Source: Lunularia cruciata (Eukaryota > Streptophyta > Marchantiopsida > Lunulariales > Lunulariaceae). Taken from it: a DNA stretch of 64,000 nt. Below are positions 12,627 to 23,340 of the stretch, piece after piece. The stretch lies in contig OX419759.1 of assembly GCA_948567375.1 (NCBI GenBank), positions 43,563,493 to 43,627,492 on the forward strand, written 5' to 3'. Position numbers and translations under genes: made by a program. The notes beneath the pieces are model-generated. The model worked only from the letters and a program-made list of their open reading frames with translations. It was not told the DNA's origin and made no database searches. How positions within the stretch are numbered: the stretch's first letter is position 1; every line of letters starts with the position of its first letter.

Positions 12627-12643
12627 TCACGGCAACGGAACCA
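12627..12643 (-). other. Primer binding site of element A4
   Basis: On the minus strand TGGTTCCGTTGCCGTGA, five bases inside the 5' LTR. It resembles the tRNA-Asp-type site TGGCGCCGTTGCCGGGGA common in Athila/Tat elements, with changes. Confidence 0.7.
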
Positions 12644-12647
12644 AAAA

Positions 12648-13339
12648 TGTGAGCTAGCTTGTCTCTCACTCAGGATGAATCTCTGAAAGCTATTATGGTA
12701 GCGCACCATGGACTAAGAAGGCAAGGAACCCCAACTCCATCATACTCCTCCAAGGCTAACACTCCAAGACTCAAGACATTGCTCACTAGAGAACTCAATG
12801 AGAGAGAGATAGTTGCAAATGAAAGGATGATGAGTACCTCCTCACATCTTGTTTATATACTTGTGAAATAGTTACATACCAAAGTTACTAATTACCATAG
12901 TAACTCAAGTTACTAGACTAAAAGTCAAGTAAAGTCAAAAAGTAGAAAGGAATATCCATTCACATGGGCATATTCCCCTAAGCATGTGGTCTTATCTTGA
13001 CCCAACCACTAAGTCAAGGATTCCTTCACATGGGCTATCCTTGGACTAAAGAAGAATCCAAAACAAAAAGGCTTGCGGGCCCAAGAGTTCTCAACTCTTT
13101 CCTCAAAGCCAAACACCTAGGAATAATACCAAGTCAACACACTAAAATCCAAAATAGTGGTGCTCATCTTTTCTACTTCCTCTAAAGTAAGGTCTCCTCT
13201 ATCGTAGCTATGACTAAATTTAGCTAACCATGACTAATATAGAACCATCCTTTATCTCTATAAAAATAATATCTCTTAAGTGCTTGTAATACCAAGCTAA
13301 ATATCACAATACCACACACATGCACAAATGGGTGTTACA
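12648..13339 (-). repeat. 5' LTR of element A4
   Basis: 692 bp, same ends as the 3' LTR. A TATA motif (complement TTTATATA, 12852-12859) marks the probable promoter. Several substitutions relative to the partner LTR indicate an old insertion. Confidence 0.92.
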
Positions 13340-13343
13340 AGCA

Positions 13344-13860
13344 AAGGAGAAGAAGTTTACTATTCAGAGAGGAGTTTGGTCAAGACGCAAGGCGAAGTGT
13401 GAAGCAGATCCAAGTAAGGCAAGGGAAGAAGCAAATGCTAGCTCATGAAGTGAAGCATCTATTCCGATACAACAATTGCAAAGAAGAAGGCAAGTATCAG
13501 GAGAAGAAGAGGTAAGGAAGGAGATTTCTACGCAGGAGGAAGTAGGTGCAAGTGATGGAGTGGAGTACCTACAAGAAATTGTGTGCCAGTTGTTGGTGAA
13601 GTTGGAGCACAAGAAGAAGGAGATGCAATTGACTTGTCCAGAGGTGAAGACTATGTTGTAGGTATTGGCGAGATTGGAAGAAGAGAACTCAGAGTTGAAG
13701 AAGAGTATAACCCGAGGCGAGGAGGAAAGGGAAGTAGTGCGAGGGGAGGCAGTATTACAAAATCAAGTTATTGAGGACTTGAAGAGAGAAGCAAGGTATC
13801 GAGAAGAACTTGTGTAGAAGAGTGACATAGCAAGGGAGAGACAGGTAGCAGAGTACTTCA
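13344..13860 (+). pseudogene. LTR-borne ORF remnant continuing right of A4
   Basis: Continuation of the reading frame cut at 5515. The stretch encodes Glu/Lys-rich coiled-coil-like segments (for example EEVRKEISTQEEVGA and LRVEEEYNPRRGGKG in different frames) that align with about 60890-61400 of the complete LTR. A deletion at about 13860 removes the rest of the coiled-coil part and joins it to the terminal LTR segment. Stops and frameshifts are present; there is no function. Confidence 0.55.
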
Positions 13861-14143
13861 TCACAATCAAGATTGTTTGGAAAGAGTTGAAGGTGTTGTG
13901 ATTAAGAGGTGTTAATTTGTGACAAGACTGAGAATCAATGCTTTTTACTCTCTTCTTTTTACTCTCAAGCTTTTTACTCTTCTTTTTCTTTAATCTCTCT
14001 ACTTGAGAGATTAAAGACGCAACCAAGAAGAACTACAATGTTACTATTTGACTTTGTATTTGATCAATTCTGACTTGTATCTATGCGGGAACAAACTTTA
14101 CTTACCCAATTACCACAAAAGTGATATTTGTCGGGTTGTCACA

Positions 14144-14258
14144 TGATTTTTGGTGCCACTGCCAGGGATACAAATCTCGGAAGTGGAAGAATATGAAGCC
14201 AAATTTGAAACAGGGTATCAAAGCAATATGAATGCTGCATTGAGAGAACAACGGGAAA
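14144..14258 (+). other. tRNA-Asp-type primer site and short leader of family L
   Basis: Directly after the LTR end, TGATTTTTGG leads into TGGTGCCACTGCCAGGGA (14151-14168), close to the Athila/Tat consensus TGGCGCCGTTGCCGGGGA. About 90 bp of leader follows before the sequence re-enters a family L LTR at about 14259. The rest of the internal region has been lost by deletion or ectopic recombination. Confidence 0.7.
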
Positions 14259-14870
14259 CAAAGTGCTGTGAAGCAATGCTCATCGCCTGAGCTTGATTCC
14301 AAGTATCAACTTTGCAATTGTGTTTGTGAGTGTGTGGAGAAATTCAAAGTGCAAGTCAATGTGCATGTTGGATGTTGGATTCCGCAGCCTTGATCTTCAT
14401 TCTGTGTGTTTGATCCTGAGTGAATTGTAATCAAAGCAATGCCTTGACAGATCTGAGAGGAATTGTAGTGTTGGTAGTAATCTGCATTTTTGAGTGCCGT
14501 GCAAAGTTGATGTGAAGCAATTTTGATCAAGGAAGTTGTGCCTTTAGTGGAGGGTGGAACATAATTCTGAGGCAAAGTCATTTTGTAGTGAAGTGCCATT
14601 TTTGGGAGAGCCTGAATCGTCACAATCAAGATTGTTTGGAAGAGTTGAAGGTGTTATGATTAAGAAGTGTTAATTTGTGACAAGATTGAGAATCAGTGCT
14701 TTTTACTCTCTTTTGGGTGTGGTTTCTACCTGAGAGATTAAAGATGCAACCAAGAAGAACCACAGTGTTACTGTTTGACTTCATATTTGACTAATTCTGA
14801 CTCGTATCTCTATGGGAACAAACTCTACTTACACGATTACCGCAAAAGTGATATTTGTCGGGTTGTCACA
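14259..14870 (+). repeat. 3' part of a family L LTR
   Basis: Begins inside the LTR at the AAGTGCTGTGAAGCAATG region and runs to the canonical end GTTGTCACA at 14870. It is very similar to 2290-2901 and 62410-63003. The 5' part of this LTR is missing. Confidence 0.8.
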
Positions 14871-15119
14871 TACTACCAACACTACAATTCTTCATAGATT
14901 TGTCAAAGCATTGCCTCAATTGCACTCCACTCAAGATCAAACACATAGAATGGAAATCAGAGCTGCAAAATCCAACATCTAACACACTCATACTACAATT
15001 TAAACTTCTCCAAACACTCACAAACACATAAACAAGATTGATACTTGAAGTTAAGTTGAAACAACATGCATAAAGTTACAACACTTTGCTTTACTCAACT
15101 TTGAAAATATGAATATTGA
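14871..15119 (-). repeat. Inverted fragment of a family L LTR
   Basis: The sequence switches orientation at 14871 (tactaccaac is the complement of the gttggtagta segment of the LTR). The fragment covers an interior LTR segment and ends where another minus-strand LTR starts at 15120. No target duplication was seen at the 14870/14871 junction, which suggests rearrangement. Confidence 0.7.
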
Positions 15120-17235
15120 TGTGACAACCTTGCAAGTATCACTCTTGCAATAATAAGTAAGTAAAGTTTGTTCCCACCAACATACAAGTCAAAAGTGGTC
15201 AAATATGAAGTAAATAGTAACAATGTAGCTCTTCTTGAAATCTTCTTTAGTCTCTCAAGTAGAAACCACACCTAAGAGAGTAACAAGCATTGACTCAAAG
15301 TCTTGTCTTAAATTATTCCCATAATCAGAAAACTTCTAATTCTTTCCAAACAAACTTTGATTGTGATGATTTAGATTCTTCCAAAGAATGCTTCTTCATT
15401 ACAAAATGACCTTGCCTCAAAATTATGTTCCACCCCTCCACTAAAGACACAACTTCCTCAATCAAAATTTCTTAGCATCAACCCCATACTACACTCACCA
15501 ATGCAAAATACTACCAACACTACAATTCCTCTTAGATCTATCAAGGCATTTCTTTGATTGCTATCCACTTAGGATCAAACACACAAAATGAAATCAGAGT
15601 TGTGGAATTCAACATCAAACACTCAAACTTGCACTTTGAATTGCTCCAAACACTCACAAACACACACAGGATTGATACTCAGAATTAAACTAAAATGACT
15701 AAGTCACAACACTTTGCTTTACTTAACTTCCAAAATGTAAATATTGAACAACAACACACTACAAATGACCCCTTTAAATAGACATAGCACTTCATAGTTA
15801 CTAGCAAGAATATAGTTCTACAACAACTTTTCCAAACTACAAATCCAAAATGACAAACCACCTCTTCATATCTACCTCTTCTAGTCTTAAATTTGTTTCT
15901 AATCCAATCCAATGTCTACCTCTTTTTCTGGACCCAATGTAACTTTTTTCACCTCTCCTTCTTTGGCTCTCTCTAATACTACTTATGCATCTTCTTTTTC
16001 TACTATCTCTTCACTCCAAACTACAATTGCAAACATGAATAACCTATCTACTTTTTTATCCTACAACTCACTCTTCTCTAATGTCTCAAGCAACTCACCC
16101 AAAGATACTTGCACTCCTACTTCTACAACTAGATGAAGATGTTTCATAGTTAGTTTGATGAAACTAAGATGAAACTTCATATTCATCTTCATCTCACTAA
16201 AAAGTCTATCTAAATTTGATCTAACAATCTAATATGAGACAGACATTGTCTCCTACCTCTAACATCTTCCTATCTACTTTATCTCTCAAGTGAATAAAAA
16301 GATTGTTCAATTTTGCATCTTTCACTTTCCTCCTTTGAGTTTCTTGCACCAACAGCTTCAATTTTCGTAGCCTTGCCTCCTCTAACTTACCCTCGGCTTT
16401 AATACTTAGCATCACTTTCAACTCCTTCATGATTGCTCCTATTGCATCCAACTCCACACTTGGAACTACCTTCTCCTTACTTCTCTCCACTTCCAATTTG
16501 TTCCAATACATCCTCAACTTGTCCTTGAATTTAGCCTTCAATGCCTCCTTCTCTTGTGCATACTAGACTAATTGATACTCAACTCCACGGAGCAACTCCC
16601 GCAATCATTCTTCCTCCTAATTACATTCTGTCAATTCTCATTGCCAAGCTTTGGTCCTTCTCTACTGCACTCCTCTTCAAACTTTCTAACTCTTGCTCCA
16701 TCAATGCTGCAACCGCCTTTGAGTGTATAACCTCAACTTGTACATCAGCAACTTCATGTTTCATGTTCTTGACCAACACCTTTTGCTCCTTCAATTCTTT
16801 GTTGTACTTCACAAAGTTTTCCTACAAGGCATCTAAGGAATCGCTTCATCTTGAAGTTATTTGGCTTCTTTCTTTCCTCAGGTTACATTACTCCTTAACT
16901 CCAAGGTCTCCTCACTCCATTTCTTCACTACCTCCAACTCATCCCTCACTTCCAGCTGATAACCCTTCAACTTTGCTTTCTTCTACTATAGAAGCACTAA
17001 CAAAGGACAGAAAATATTCAATAGATACTCAACTCTTCCATATCTTCCTTCATCATCTCTATTGTCTTTATCTTTGGTAGGCATTTCTTTGGCTCGTGCC
17101 TTACCACAAAGATGCAATCTTTGTATCTTCAATGTCTTGCCCTCCGAGCTCTCTTCTTTGCCTTCAGCTTTGCTTGGTGTGGTGATTACCACTTGAATGC
17201 TTCTCTTTTTTCTTGTCGCCCTTGGAAATACCAAG
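15120..17235 (-). repeat. Family L LTR, minus strand, with coding remnant
   Basis: Starts tgtgacaacc, the complement of the LTR end, and runs leftwards through the terminal segment (15120-15905), then the coiled-coil coding part. The opposite LTR end (TGTGGTACCC) is not present on this strand; at 17236 a plus-strand LTR start adjoins. So this LTR is truncated at its 5' side. Confidence 0.75.
16221..17218 (-). pseudogene. Coiled-coil part of the LTR-borne ORF, minus strand
   Basis: The best piece, 16221-16541, contains KAKFKDKLRMYWNKLE, then LRKLKLLVQETQRRK and a VDRKMLEVGDN end. It aligns with KAKFKAELAMYRENW, LHELKLLVHKTRRRN and HRKILEVEDN in the plus-strand copy at 61573-62001. Further right, 16621-16812 is another Lys/Glu-rich piece. 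The two copies agree at protein level across substantial nucleotide divergence, which argues that the frame was once translated. Stops and frameshifts now separate the pieces. Function unknown. Confidence 0.6.
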
Positions 17236-17409
17236 TGTGGTACCCACAATTTTTTGGTTTTGTTATATTTTGAAGAAGTGTACAATCTAAGTCAGATTGA
17301 ACCCAAATAGCAACAAAAGGAGAAGATTGTGTCTTCGGGTCAAACCCAAAGTAACTAACTTCATGTCAGGAAATGAAGAACTTGGATTGGACTTGTTGTT
17401 AGAGAAACC
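17236..17409 (+). repeat. 5' fragment of a family L LTR
   Basis: Begins TGTGGTACCCACA and continues with the same AT-rich start, GAAGAAGTG segment and cttcgggtcaaaccc motif as the LTRs at 3864 and 59203. It is cut after about 175 bp where TGTAACAATATGG begins. Confidence 0.75.
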
Positions 17410-17650
17410 CTGTAACAATATGGAGTTTAGTGATAAAGTTTGTTAGGACTAACAAAGTAGCAAACATGCCAAAATTGCCTAGAACATTGTAGAAATATCT
17501 AGGAAGCTTCTCGGCTAGCTTTACTTGCACCCAAAGTAAGTAGCTTCTAGAAGGAAGTTTCTAGAATCTTCCAACTAGCTTAGCTTGTGAGCCAAGTAGG
17601 CGCTTCTAGAAGGAATCTTCTTGAGAAGCTTCTTGAATAAGTCTTTTAAA
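17410..17650 (+). repeat. Probable 5' LTR remnant of a chromovirus-like element
   Basis: About 240 bp starting TGTAACAATA near 17411 and ending just before a tRNA-iMet-type primer site at 17652. The position identifies it as LTR, but its CA end is lost (it reads cttttaaa) and it is short, so an internal deletion is likely. No matching 3' LTR is seen in the window. It contains dense TTCnnGAA motifs. Confidence 0.5.
17545..17637 (+). promoter_or_regulatory. Cluster of heat-shock-element-like motifs
   Basis: TTCTAGAA at 17545, TTCTAGAATCTTC at 17559-17571 (three alternating units), TTCTAGAA at 17604, GAATCTTCTTGAG at 17613 and GAAGCTTCTTGAA at 17625-17637 (three units). These match the plant HSF consensus of alternating nGAAn/nTTCn units. 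No TATA box is evident nearby, so regulatory activity is inferred only. Confidence 0.45.
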
Positions 17651-17651
17651 T

Positions 17652-17663
17652 TGGTATTAGAGC
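17652..17663 (+). other. tRNA-iMet-type primer binding site
   Basis: TGGTATTAGAGC differs by one base from TGGTATCAGAGC, the usual plant initiator-Met primer site. Confidence 0.7.
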
Positions 17664-17695
17664 AAGAATGAGATGGATGGAATTTATGGACCACC

Positions 17696-18434
17696 TGTAA
17701 TACTCCAAGGATAGGAGATCTGAAGAGAAACACACCCTTTCACACTCAAACTCCGATGCCTCAAAGGAACACCTTCTCTTTATTATATAGGCAAAGCGGA
17801 TCTCTTCCAATGAAGCTCTACCATAGGATTAGGTACATAGATAGGTGACATGTCAGCAAGCTCCACCCTTGGATTACTTACTTGGATGGGTGACATGTTG
17901 GTCCTGGTCCTATCTGGTTGATCAAACAAGCTTTGACCAGTGGGAATCTTTTAGAGAAATCTTCTTGTAGGAATCTCATAATCACGTGGGTGGGGTACCA
18001 TTGGAAAGCTCTTGACAAGACAAAGCAAGGGGGATGGAAGGCTAGCCTTTCCTTTGTTGGAGGGATCTGCACATTTTTTAGGCCTAATTCATCCGTTTAG
18101 GCCTTTGAAATTGCCTTCAAAGATTTTAGGTATATTTTGGTTTCAACTCTATTAGTAGAAGTCCCCTTTTGGTGATTCCTCTTTTTGATCTATTCAGTCC
18201 ATCTTGTGTAACATTCTTCCAGATGTTACCAACCCAATTCTCACCTTCAAATCATATGTCTAGCTATTTGTTCTAAGGTTTTCAAATCTATTTTGGTTTT
18301 CTACCCTATTTGTAGAAGTACCCTTTTGGTGATACTTCTATCTGATCTATTTTGACCATCATGTATAACATCATTCTAGATGTTACCAAACCAAATTTCA
18401 CATCTAGATCATATGGTTAGCTCTTGGTATTATA
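17696..18434 (-). mobile_element. Family K solo LTR
   Basis: 739 bp. On the plus strand it starts TGTAATACTCC and ends GGTATTATA. The 5-bp target duplication ccacc (17691-17695 and 18435-18439) is perfect. It closely resembles the LTRs at 46549-47283 (same orientation) and 57447-58204 (opposite orientation). No internal region accompanies it, so it is a solo LTR. It sits in the leader of the decayed plus-strand element, between its primer site and gag. Confidence 0.88.
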
Positions 18435-18439
18435 CCACC

Positions 18440-19300
18440 AAATCCATTTTCACCAAACCATTGGGAATTTTGTGTCCAAGTACTACCCAAGCATCATTTC
18501 ACATAATTCATCACCTCATGCTTTGGGTAGGATTTTTTGCATGTGATCATCTTGGTTGAGGAACCCTTTGATACTTCCAATTGTAACTTATGGAGAACAG
18601 AAAATGTGTTGCATCTATGTGTTAATAAATTAGATAAATCAAGAGTAATGAGATAGAGTAGCAGCCCTGGCAATAATGCCTAAAGTTATCATTGTTATGC
18701 AGCAACAAATTGAGCACCTTACTTGATTGTTGGATGAATGAGACCATCAACATTAGGAACATGTTGAGAGAGCACCAATTTGGATGGAGAAGATCAAATC
18801 TGATTTCTAAAACCCAAGGAATTTGAAGGCAAGAATCTCTCGGACATAATGGAGAATTTTGTGTTTGACTGCAAATGTTACTTTGAAGCTACCAATCTTC
18901 AAGATGAACAAAAATAGATTCTCTTGGCTTTGAGCCAATTGGATGACATTGCAAAACTTTGGTGGTGATTCCAAGTAGAACGAGCTGAACATCAAATTAT
19001 TGCACCAATCTTCACATGGGCAGAATTTTAGAATGCAATACTTGGTCAATTTCAAGCTATAAATGCCATAGGGGCCGCACGAGATAAGATGACAGAGTTG
19101 AAGTAGATTGGTTCTATAAGGAGTTACATCACACAATTCCAAAACATCATCATGTAGACTCTAGATATACAAGAAGGTGAAGTTCTAGATCAAATTGTGA
19201 TGTGCTTGAAGTCATGAACCAAATTGGAGGTGACCATGCAAGAGACACAAAATGTAGAAGAAGCCATGCAATTGGTTGAGTGCTTTGATTCTTTGGTTGC
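18440..19300 (+). pseudogene. Leader and gag remnant of decayed plus-strand element
   Basis: 18440-18780 is leader without recognisable coding. From about 18800 the frame shows a retrotransposon Gag core: PKEFEGKN, then FDCKCYFEATN, LLALSQLDDIAKLWW, TWAEFXNAILGQF and ARDKMTELK...GSIRSYITQFQ, broken by several stops. Its order and spacing match the Gag of Ty3/gypsy chromoviruses. It is heavily decayed and not translatable. Confidence 0.65.
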
Positions 19301-19329
19301 AACAACTTGGTCTTGACCTTGATCTACAT

Positions 19330-19990
19330 AGAACTTACCAATACACTACACACAGATGGAAGAACCGGCACCAATGGAGGTTGATGTTGTCTAGAAAAGA
19401 TCACTTGGTACAATGGATAGAGAAAGATTACAACAAAATGGTGGTTATTTTTATTATTGCCAAGTTGGATATCACATTGCTGAATGTCCACTTAGAAATA
19501 GACAACCTCAACAAATTGCCCAGATGGAGTTTGTGGAGCACATTGATCAAGGAAAAAATGAATTCCATTAGGAGATTTTGAACCATCTATTGGAACTTGA
19601 TTAGTTCCAATGGGATCAAAGGTTCGACCTTTGCAACTTTGCTTCACTTGCAAGGTATGATATTTGATCAAGGTTGTAGGATTTTGGTTGATTTTAGAAG
19701 TTCAAAGAATTGCATGTCCATGCAATTAGCGGAGGAATTATTCCTATCAAGCTAGTAATTGGAAGTAAATTAATGATGTGAGATGGTAGAAAGAGTTTTT
19801 TATTTTGTACTCTCATCCTATTATATTGAGGATTAGAAAGGAGTATTTGGAGTGTATGCAGTTTATAGTGACATCTCTACACTATGATATCATTCTAGGT
19901 TTGCCTTGGCTTGAATATCAGAACATCAATTTAAATGGAACCGATGATAAATTCAAGTACAAAACCAAGGTAAGAATTTTTTATTAGGTT
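19330..19990 (+). pseudogene. Nucleocapsid knuckle and protease remnants
   Basis: Near 19446-19500 one frame reads FYYCQVGYHIAECPL, a zinc knuckle that has lost its first Cys and has altered spacing. Around 19680-19720 the expected protease active site (D-S/T-G) appears as ILVDFRSSKN, so the catalytic motif is destroyed. The downstream ILGLPWLEYQN segment (19890-19930) is the conserved C-terminal part of plant gypsy protease. The order gag-knuckle-protease fits the downstream pol. Confidence 0.6.
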
Positions 19991-20280
19991 GTCTAGCACC
20001 TCTAAGTAAGACACCTAAGAAGAGTCAATCCCAAGATGGGAAGTTTGTTGGGAAAGTAACCATAGGGCAAGCTTTGAAGAGAGATGAGTCCCAAGATGGG
20101 AAGTTTGTTAAGAGCACAACCATGGGGTAAGCTTTGAAGGGTGATGAGTCCCTACATGGGAAGTTTGTCATTGAAGTAACCATAAAGTAAGCTTTGCAAG
20201 AATAAAATTTTATTTTTGCGGTGTGGATCAAGCCGATTACACAACAAGAATCAGAGGAGAGATAGGAGCCTCATTAAGCA

Positions 20281-21700
20281 ATGGTTGATCAAATAGTTCA
20301 AAAGTTTGCAGATGTGTTTTTGGATGATCTACAAAAAGGATTATCCTCTTATCATGGTATGCCCTTCAAGATTGAGTTATTACCAAAGAGTACTCTAATA
20401 GTGAGTAGACCAGTCTATCGGCTCTCACCAAAGGAGTTGGGGTAGTTGCAAACAACAGTGATGGAGTTGTTGGAGAAGGACTTCATACAACATAGTACAT
20501 CTCCTTGGGGAGTGCTAGTACTATTTGTTCCAGAGAAAGATGAAGGACTTTGTTTCTATATTGATTACTATAGACTCAATAAACAAATGGTGAAGAATGT
20601 ATATCCCTTTTCGCAAATTAATGACTTGCTTGATCAATTGAGTAGAGCACGACACTTCTCCAAGTTGGATCTTCATACTGGCTATTGGCAAATCCCCATT
20701 GATAGGGAGGATGTGGAAAAGATTACCTTTTGTACAAGGTATGTGCACTTTGAGTGGAGAATTCTATCTTTTGGGCTCACTAATGCTCTAATAGTCTTCA
20801 TGGATCAGATGCATTTGGCGTTGGATGGACTATTGGATTGGTCGATGGTGGTGTTCTTAGATGATATCTTAATCTAAAGCAAGAAATAGGGTGTTGGATG
20901 GACTATTGGATTGGTGCATGGTGGTGTTCTTAGATGATATCTTAATCTAAAGCAAGAAATAGGTAAAAAATGTGCAAGAAGTCCTAAGACAACTACGATA
21001 GTGGAAATTTTATTGCAATAAGTCAAAGTGTGCCTTTTGGCATAAGGAAGTTACCTTCTTGGATCACAAGATCTCATTAAAGGAGATCAAGATGGAAGAG
21101 GAGAAAATCAAGGCCATTATTGATTAGCTTACTCCAATGGATGTTACAAAAGTACGGGCATTTAGTGGATTGGCCATTTTTTATTGACGGTTTATCCACT
21201 ATTATGCTCATGTGGCCACACCATTGATTGATCTATTGGGGAAGAACTTGAGCTTTCAATGGACCACCAAGCACAAAGAAACATTCCAAAAGTTGAAACA
21301 TATGGTGTCTTCAAGACCCATTCTTCAACCATATGATCCTCAACTTCCTTGTCTGGTTGATTTTGATGCTTCTAACTTTAAGATTAGAGTTGTGTTGCAA
21401 TAGGAATTCATAAATGGTTACATCCTATTGCCTTTGTATCTCACCAACTAAATACAGCTAAAAGGATTACTCTACTTGAGATCAAGAATAACTAGCAATG
21501 GTGTATGCCACCAAATTATGGCAACATTATCTCTTGGGAAAAAATGTGATCATGCAAACTGATCATAAACCATTGTTGCATACCTTATATTTGGAGCACA
21601 TGAAAAGTCGACATTATCAATAGGAGGAACAACTACAATTATTTGACATCAAACTCAAGTACAAACCCAGTTGGTTCCATGTCATCCTTAATGCCATATC
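20281..21700 (+). pseudogene. Reverse transcriptase and RNase H remnant
   Basis: RT segments in order: RPVYRLSPKELG near 20410; then an open stretch 20446-20877 with LEKDFIQHSTSPWG, the finger/palm region FSKLDLHTGYWQI (first catalytic Asp), FGLTNALIVFMDQM and VVFLDDILI (catalytic Asp pair). A 73-bp tandem duplication repeats the FLDD segment. Then QFLDHKIS, IFYxRFIHYYA and, at 21212-21403, the RT connection/RNase H start with LVDFDAS, a stop, and further RNase H pieces to about 21700 (TDHKPLLHTL type). FSKLDLxxGYWQI is typical of chromoviruses and unlike family A's DGYSGYNQI. Many stops; not functional. Confidence 0.82.
20818..20963 (+). repeat. 73-bp tandem duplication spanning the RT catalytic box
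   Basis: 20818-20890 and 20891-20963 are direct repeats with only about three differences. Each holds the codons for VVFLDDILI and ends agcaagaaatagg. The duplication is 73 bp, not a multiple of 3, so it also shifts the frame. Confidence 0.9.
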
Positions 21701-22990
21701 ATGCTACTTGATTTGAAGCCTCTTCCTCTCATCACGGTGGCTATTACTACGGTGTTAGTTGACTCTAAGATCCAAATTGAATTCAAGATAACTTTGCAAC
21801 ATGATGCTTTCTTTCATATGGTACAAGGTCATCTTGTAGCATGCAACAAGGAGTACAACACCTTCTCCTTCAAGAAAGGCCTTCTATTTTATGAAAACTG
21901 GCATTATGTGCCAGCCAAGGGTGATCTATGACTTGTTTGCCTCCAAGAAGCCCATGAGTTACCAACCTTTGGTCACATGGGTGTAGACAAGACATTGGCT
22001 TCCCTTCAACGCCAATGGTGGTGGCTCTACATGACACAAGATGTTCAAGACTTTATCCAATGTTGTGAGAGCTGCCAATGTAAGGCCAACAATCAAAAAC
22101 CGAGTGGACTCCTTCAACCACTCCCTATTCCATATGCTTGATGGGAACACATGAGCTTGGATCTCATCACCTCCTTACCCAAGACAAACTAAGGTCACAT
22201 GGCAATCATGGTGTTTGTGGATAAGCTTAGTAGGCAAATCCATTTAGCACCAACCTTTGATACCGTGGAGGCTCCAACATTAGTGCAAATCTACTTCAAC
22301 AATATCTTTAAACATCATGAGATGTAGCATGTACTCATTTCTGATCATGATCCTTTATTCATCGGAAAGTTCTGGCAAGCACTCTTCCAGATACTTGGCA
22401 CCAAGCTTACTTTGTCCATGGCCTATCATCCTCAAACTGATGGAAAAACTGAACATGAAAATTTGCACCTTGGAGGATATACTTTGTACCTTTGTCAATA
22501 TTCACCATACCAATCGAGATGAATATCTTGCAGTTGCATAGTTTGTATACAATAATTCCAAACATGCAAGCACTAGATTCTCTCCTTTCTTTCTCAATTT
22601 TAGCCAAGATCCACTTGTTCTAGATCCCTTCTTGCTCTTCCTCCATCTCATGTCCATTGTACTTCAACCTTTTTAACCACCATATCCCAATCCCTCCGAC
22701 AAGCCAAATATCACCTCCTTGTTGCCAAAAATTGTCAGAAACAATACGCAGACCACCATTGTCATGATCTCACCTTTCAAGTTGGTGATAAGGTCATGCT
22801 CTTGCCTTGTAACCTACCCCTCCTACTTGATACCCAAGTCCATAAACTTGCTCCTAATTAGATAAGACCCTTTGATGTCACCCAAATCATCTCTCTTATT
22901 GCTTATCAACTTGCCTTGCCTAGTCCTATGAGAATCCACCTTTCATGTTACTAAGTTGAAACCCTTTGTTCCTAACCCATCTTCTTTTTC
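21701..22990 (+). pseudogene. Integrase remnant of the plus-strand element
   Basis: Zinc domain near 21950-22090 (EAHELPTFGHMGVDKTLASL...CCESCQCKANNQKP). Core from 22130: WEHMSLDLITSLP (Asp), ISDHDPLFIGKFW (Asp) and HPQTDGKTEHENL (Glu), broken by stops and a frameshift after about 22460. The C-terminal module follows at about 22720-22980 (GDKVMLLPCNLPLL, IRPFDVTQIISLIAYQLALP, MRIHLSCY). No chromodomain is legible; the sequence diverges at about 22990 before any LTR. Order and motifs fit a chromovirus. Confidence 0.8.
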
Positions 22991-22997
22991 CTCTCAT

Positions 22998-23340
22998 GTT
23001 GTGACAACCCGGTGTCATCAGGAAAATAATCCACGCATACCATTGGTGCCATTTGGAGTGAGAGTGTTTTCTTCTTATGTTACAATGAACTTGGCATTTT
23101 TTATGTTATTGCATCGTGAGAATATTGTTTATGTCATTGGTAAGCTAGAGGTTTATTGTGCTGGTATAGACTTAGGACTTGTTTGAGTGTTACATAAGCT
23201 CAGAAGAGTTTCAAGAGTTGAATAAGCTCAGAAGTTTTTCTTTATGTTCATGAGCTTGGAAGTTTATTTTTTTTCTATGTTCTTCATAAGCCCAAATGTA
23301 TATTGTTCGTAGATTCTAGCACTCTTGTTTATGCTACTAG
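22998..23340. other. Unclassified AT-rich sequence starting with LTR-like TGTGACAACCC
   Basis: TGTGACAACCCGGTGTCATC at 22998 resembles the complement of a family L LTR end, but what follows does not match family L. A TTGGTGCCATTTGGAG stretch near 23043 recalls a primer site. No coding region was recognised. It may be the edge of a separate large element whose body is the purine-rich DNA to the right. Confidence 0.3.

Larger units (their letters stand above)
5516..13339 (-). mobile_element. Element A4: complete but decayed family A retrotransposon
   Basis: Minus-strand copy, 7824 bp, with LTRs at both ends, primer site, gag-pol remnant and polypurine tract (the gggggta complement just right of 6206). 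The flanks are agcc (5512-5515) and agca (13340-13343), read as a 4-bp target duplication with one substitution. The empty site can be reconstructed against the homologous stretch near 60885. It lies in the ORF of a family L LTR. Its two LTRs differ at many positions and gag-pol is broken repeatedly, so it is the oldest of the four complete copies. Confidence 0.92.
3864..14143 (+). repeat. Family L LTR, split by element A4
   Basis: LTR beginning TGTGGTACCCACA directly after the polypurine tract and ending GTTGTCACA at 14143. It consists of 3864-5515 and 13344-14143; element A4 (5516-13339) plus its target duplication lies between. The first part matches 59203-60900 of the complete 3.8-kb solo LTR. 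The second part is internally deleted: near 13858 it jumps from the coiled-coil coding remnant straight to the terminal segment starting catcacaatcaagattg. A tRNA-Asp-like primer site follows at 14151, so this LTR is also in 5'-LTR configuration towards the right. Confidence 0.82.

Noticed and set aside
16541-17080. 179-codon plus-strand frame
   Set aside because: It is the antisense of the Lys/Glu-rich LTR-borne ORF remnant, which has homologues in other L LTRs.
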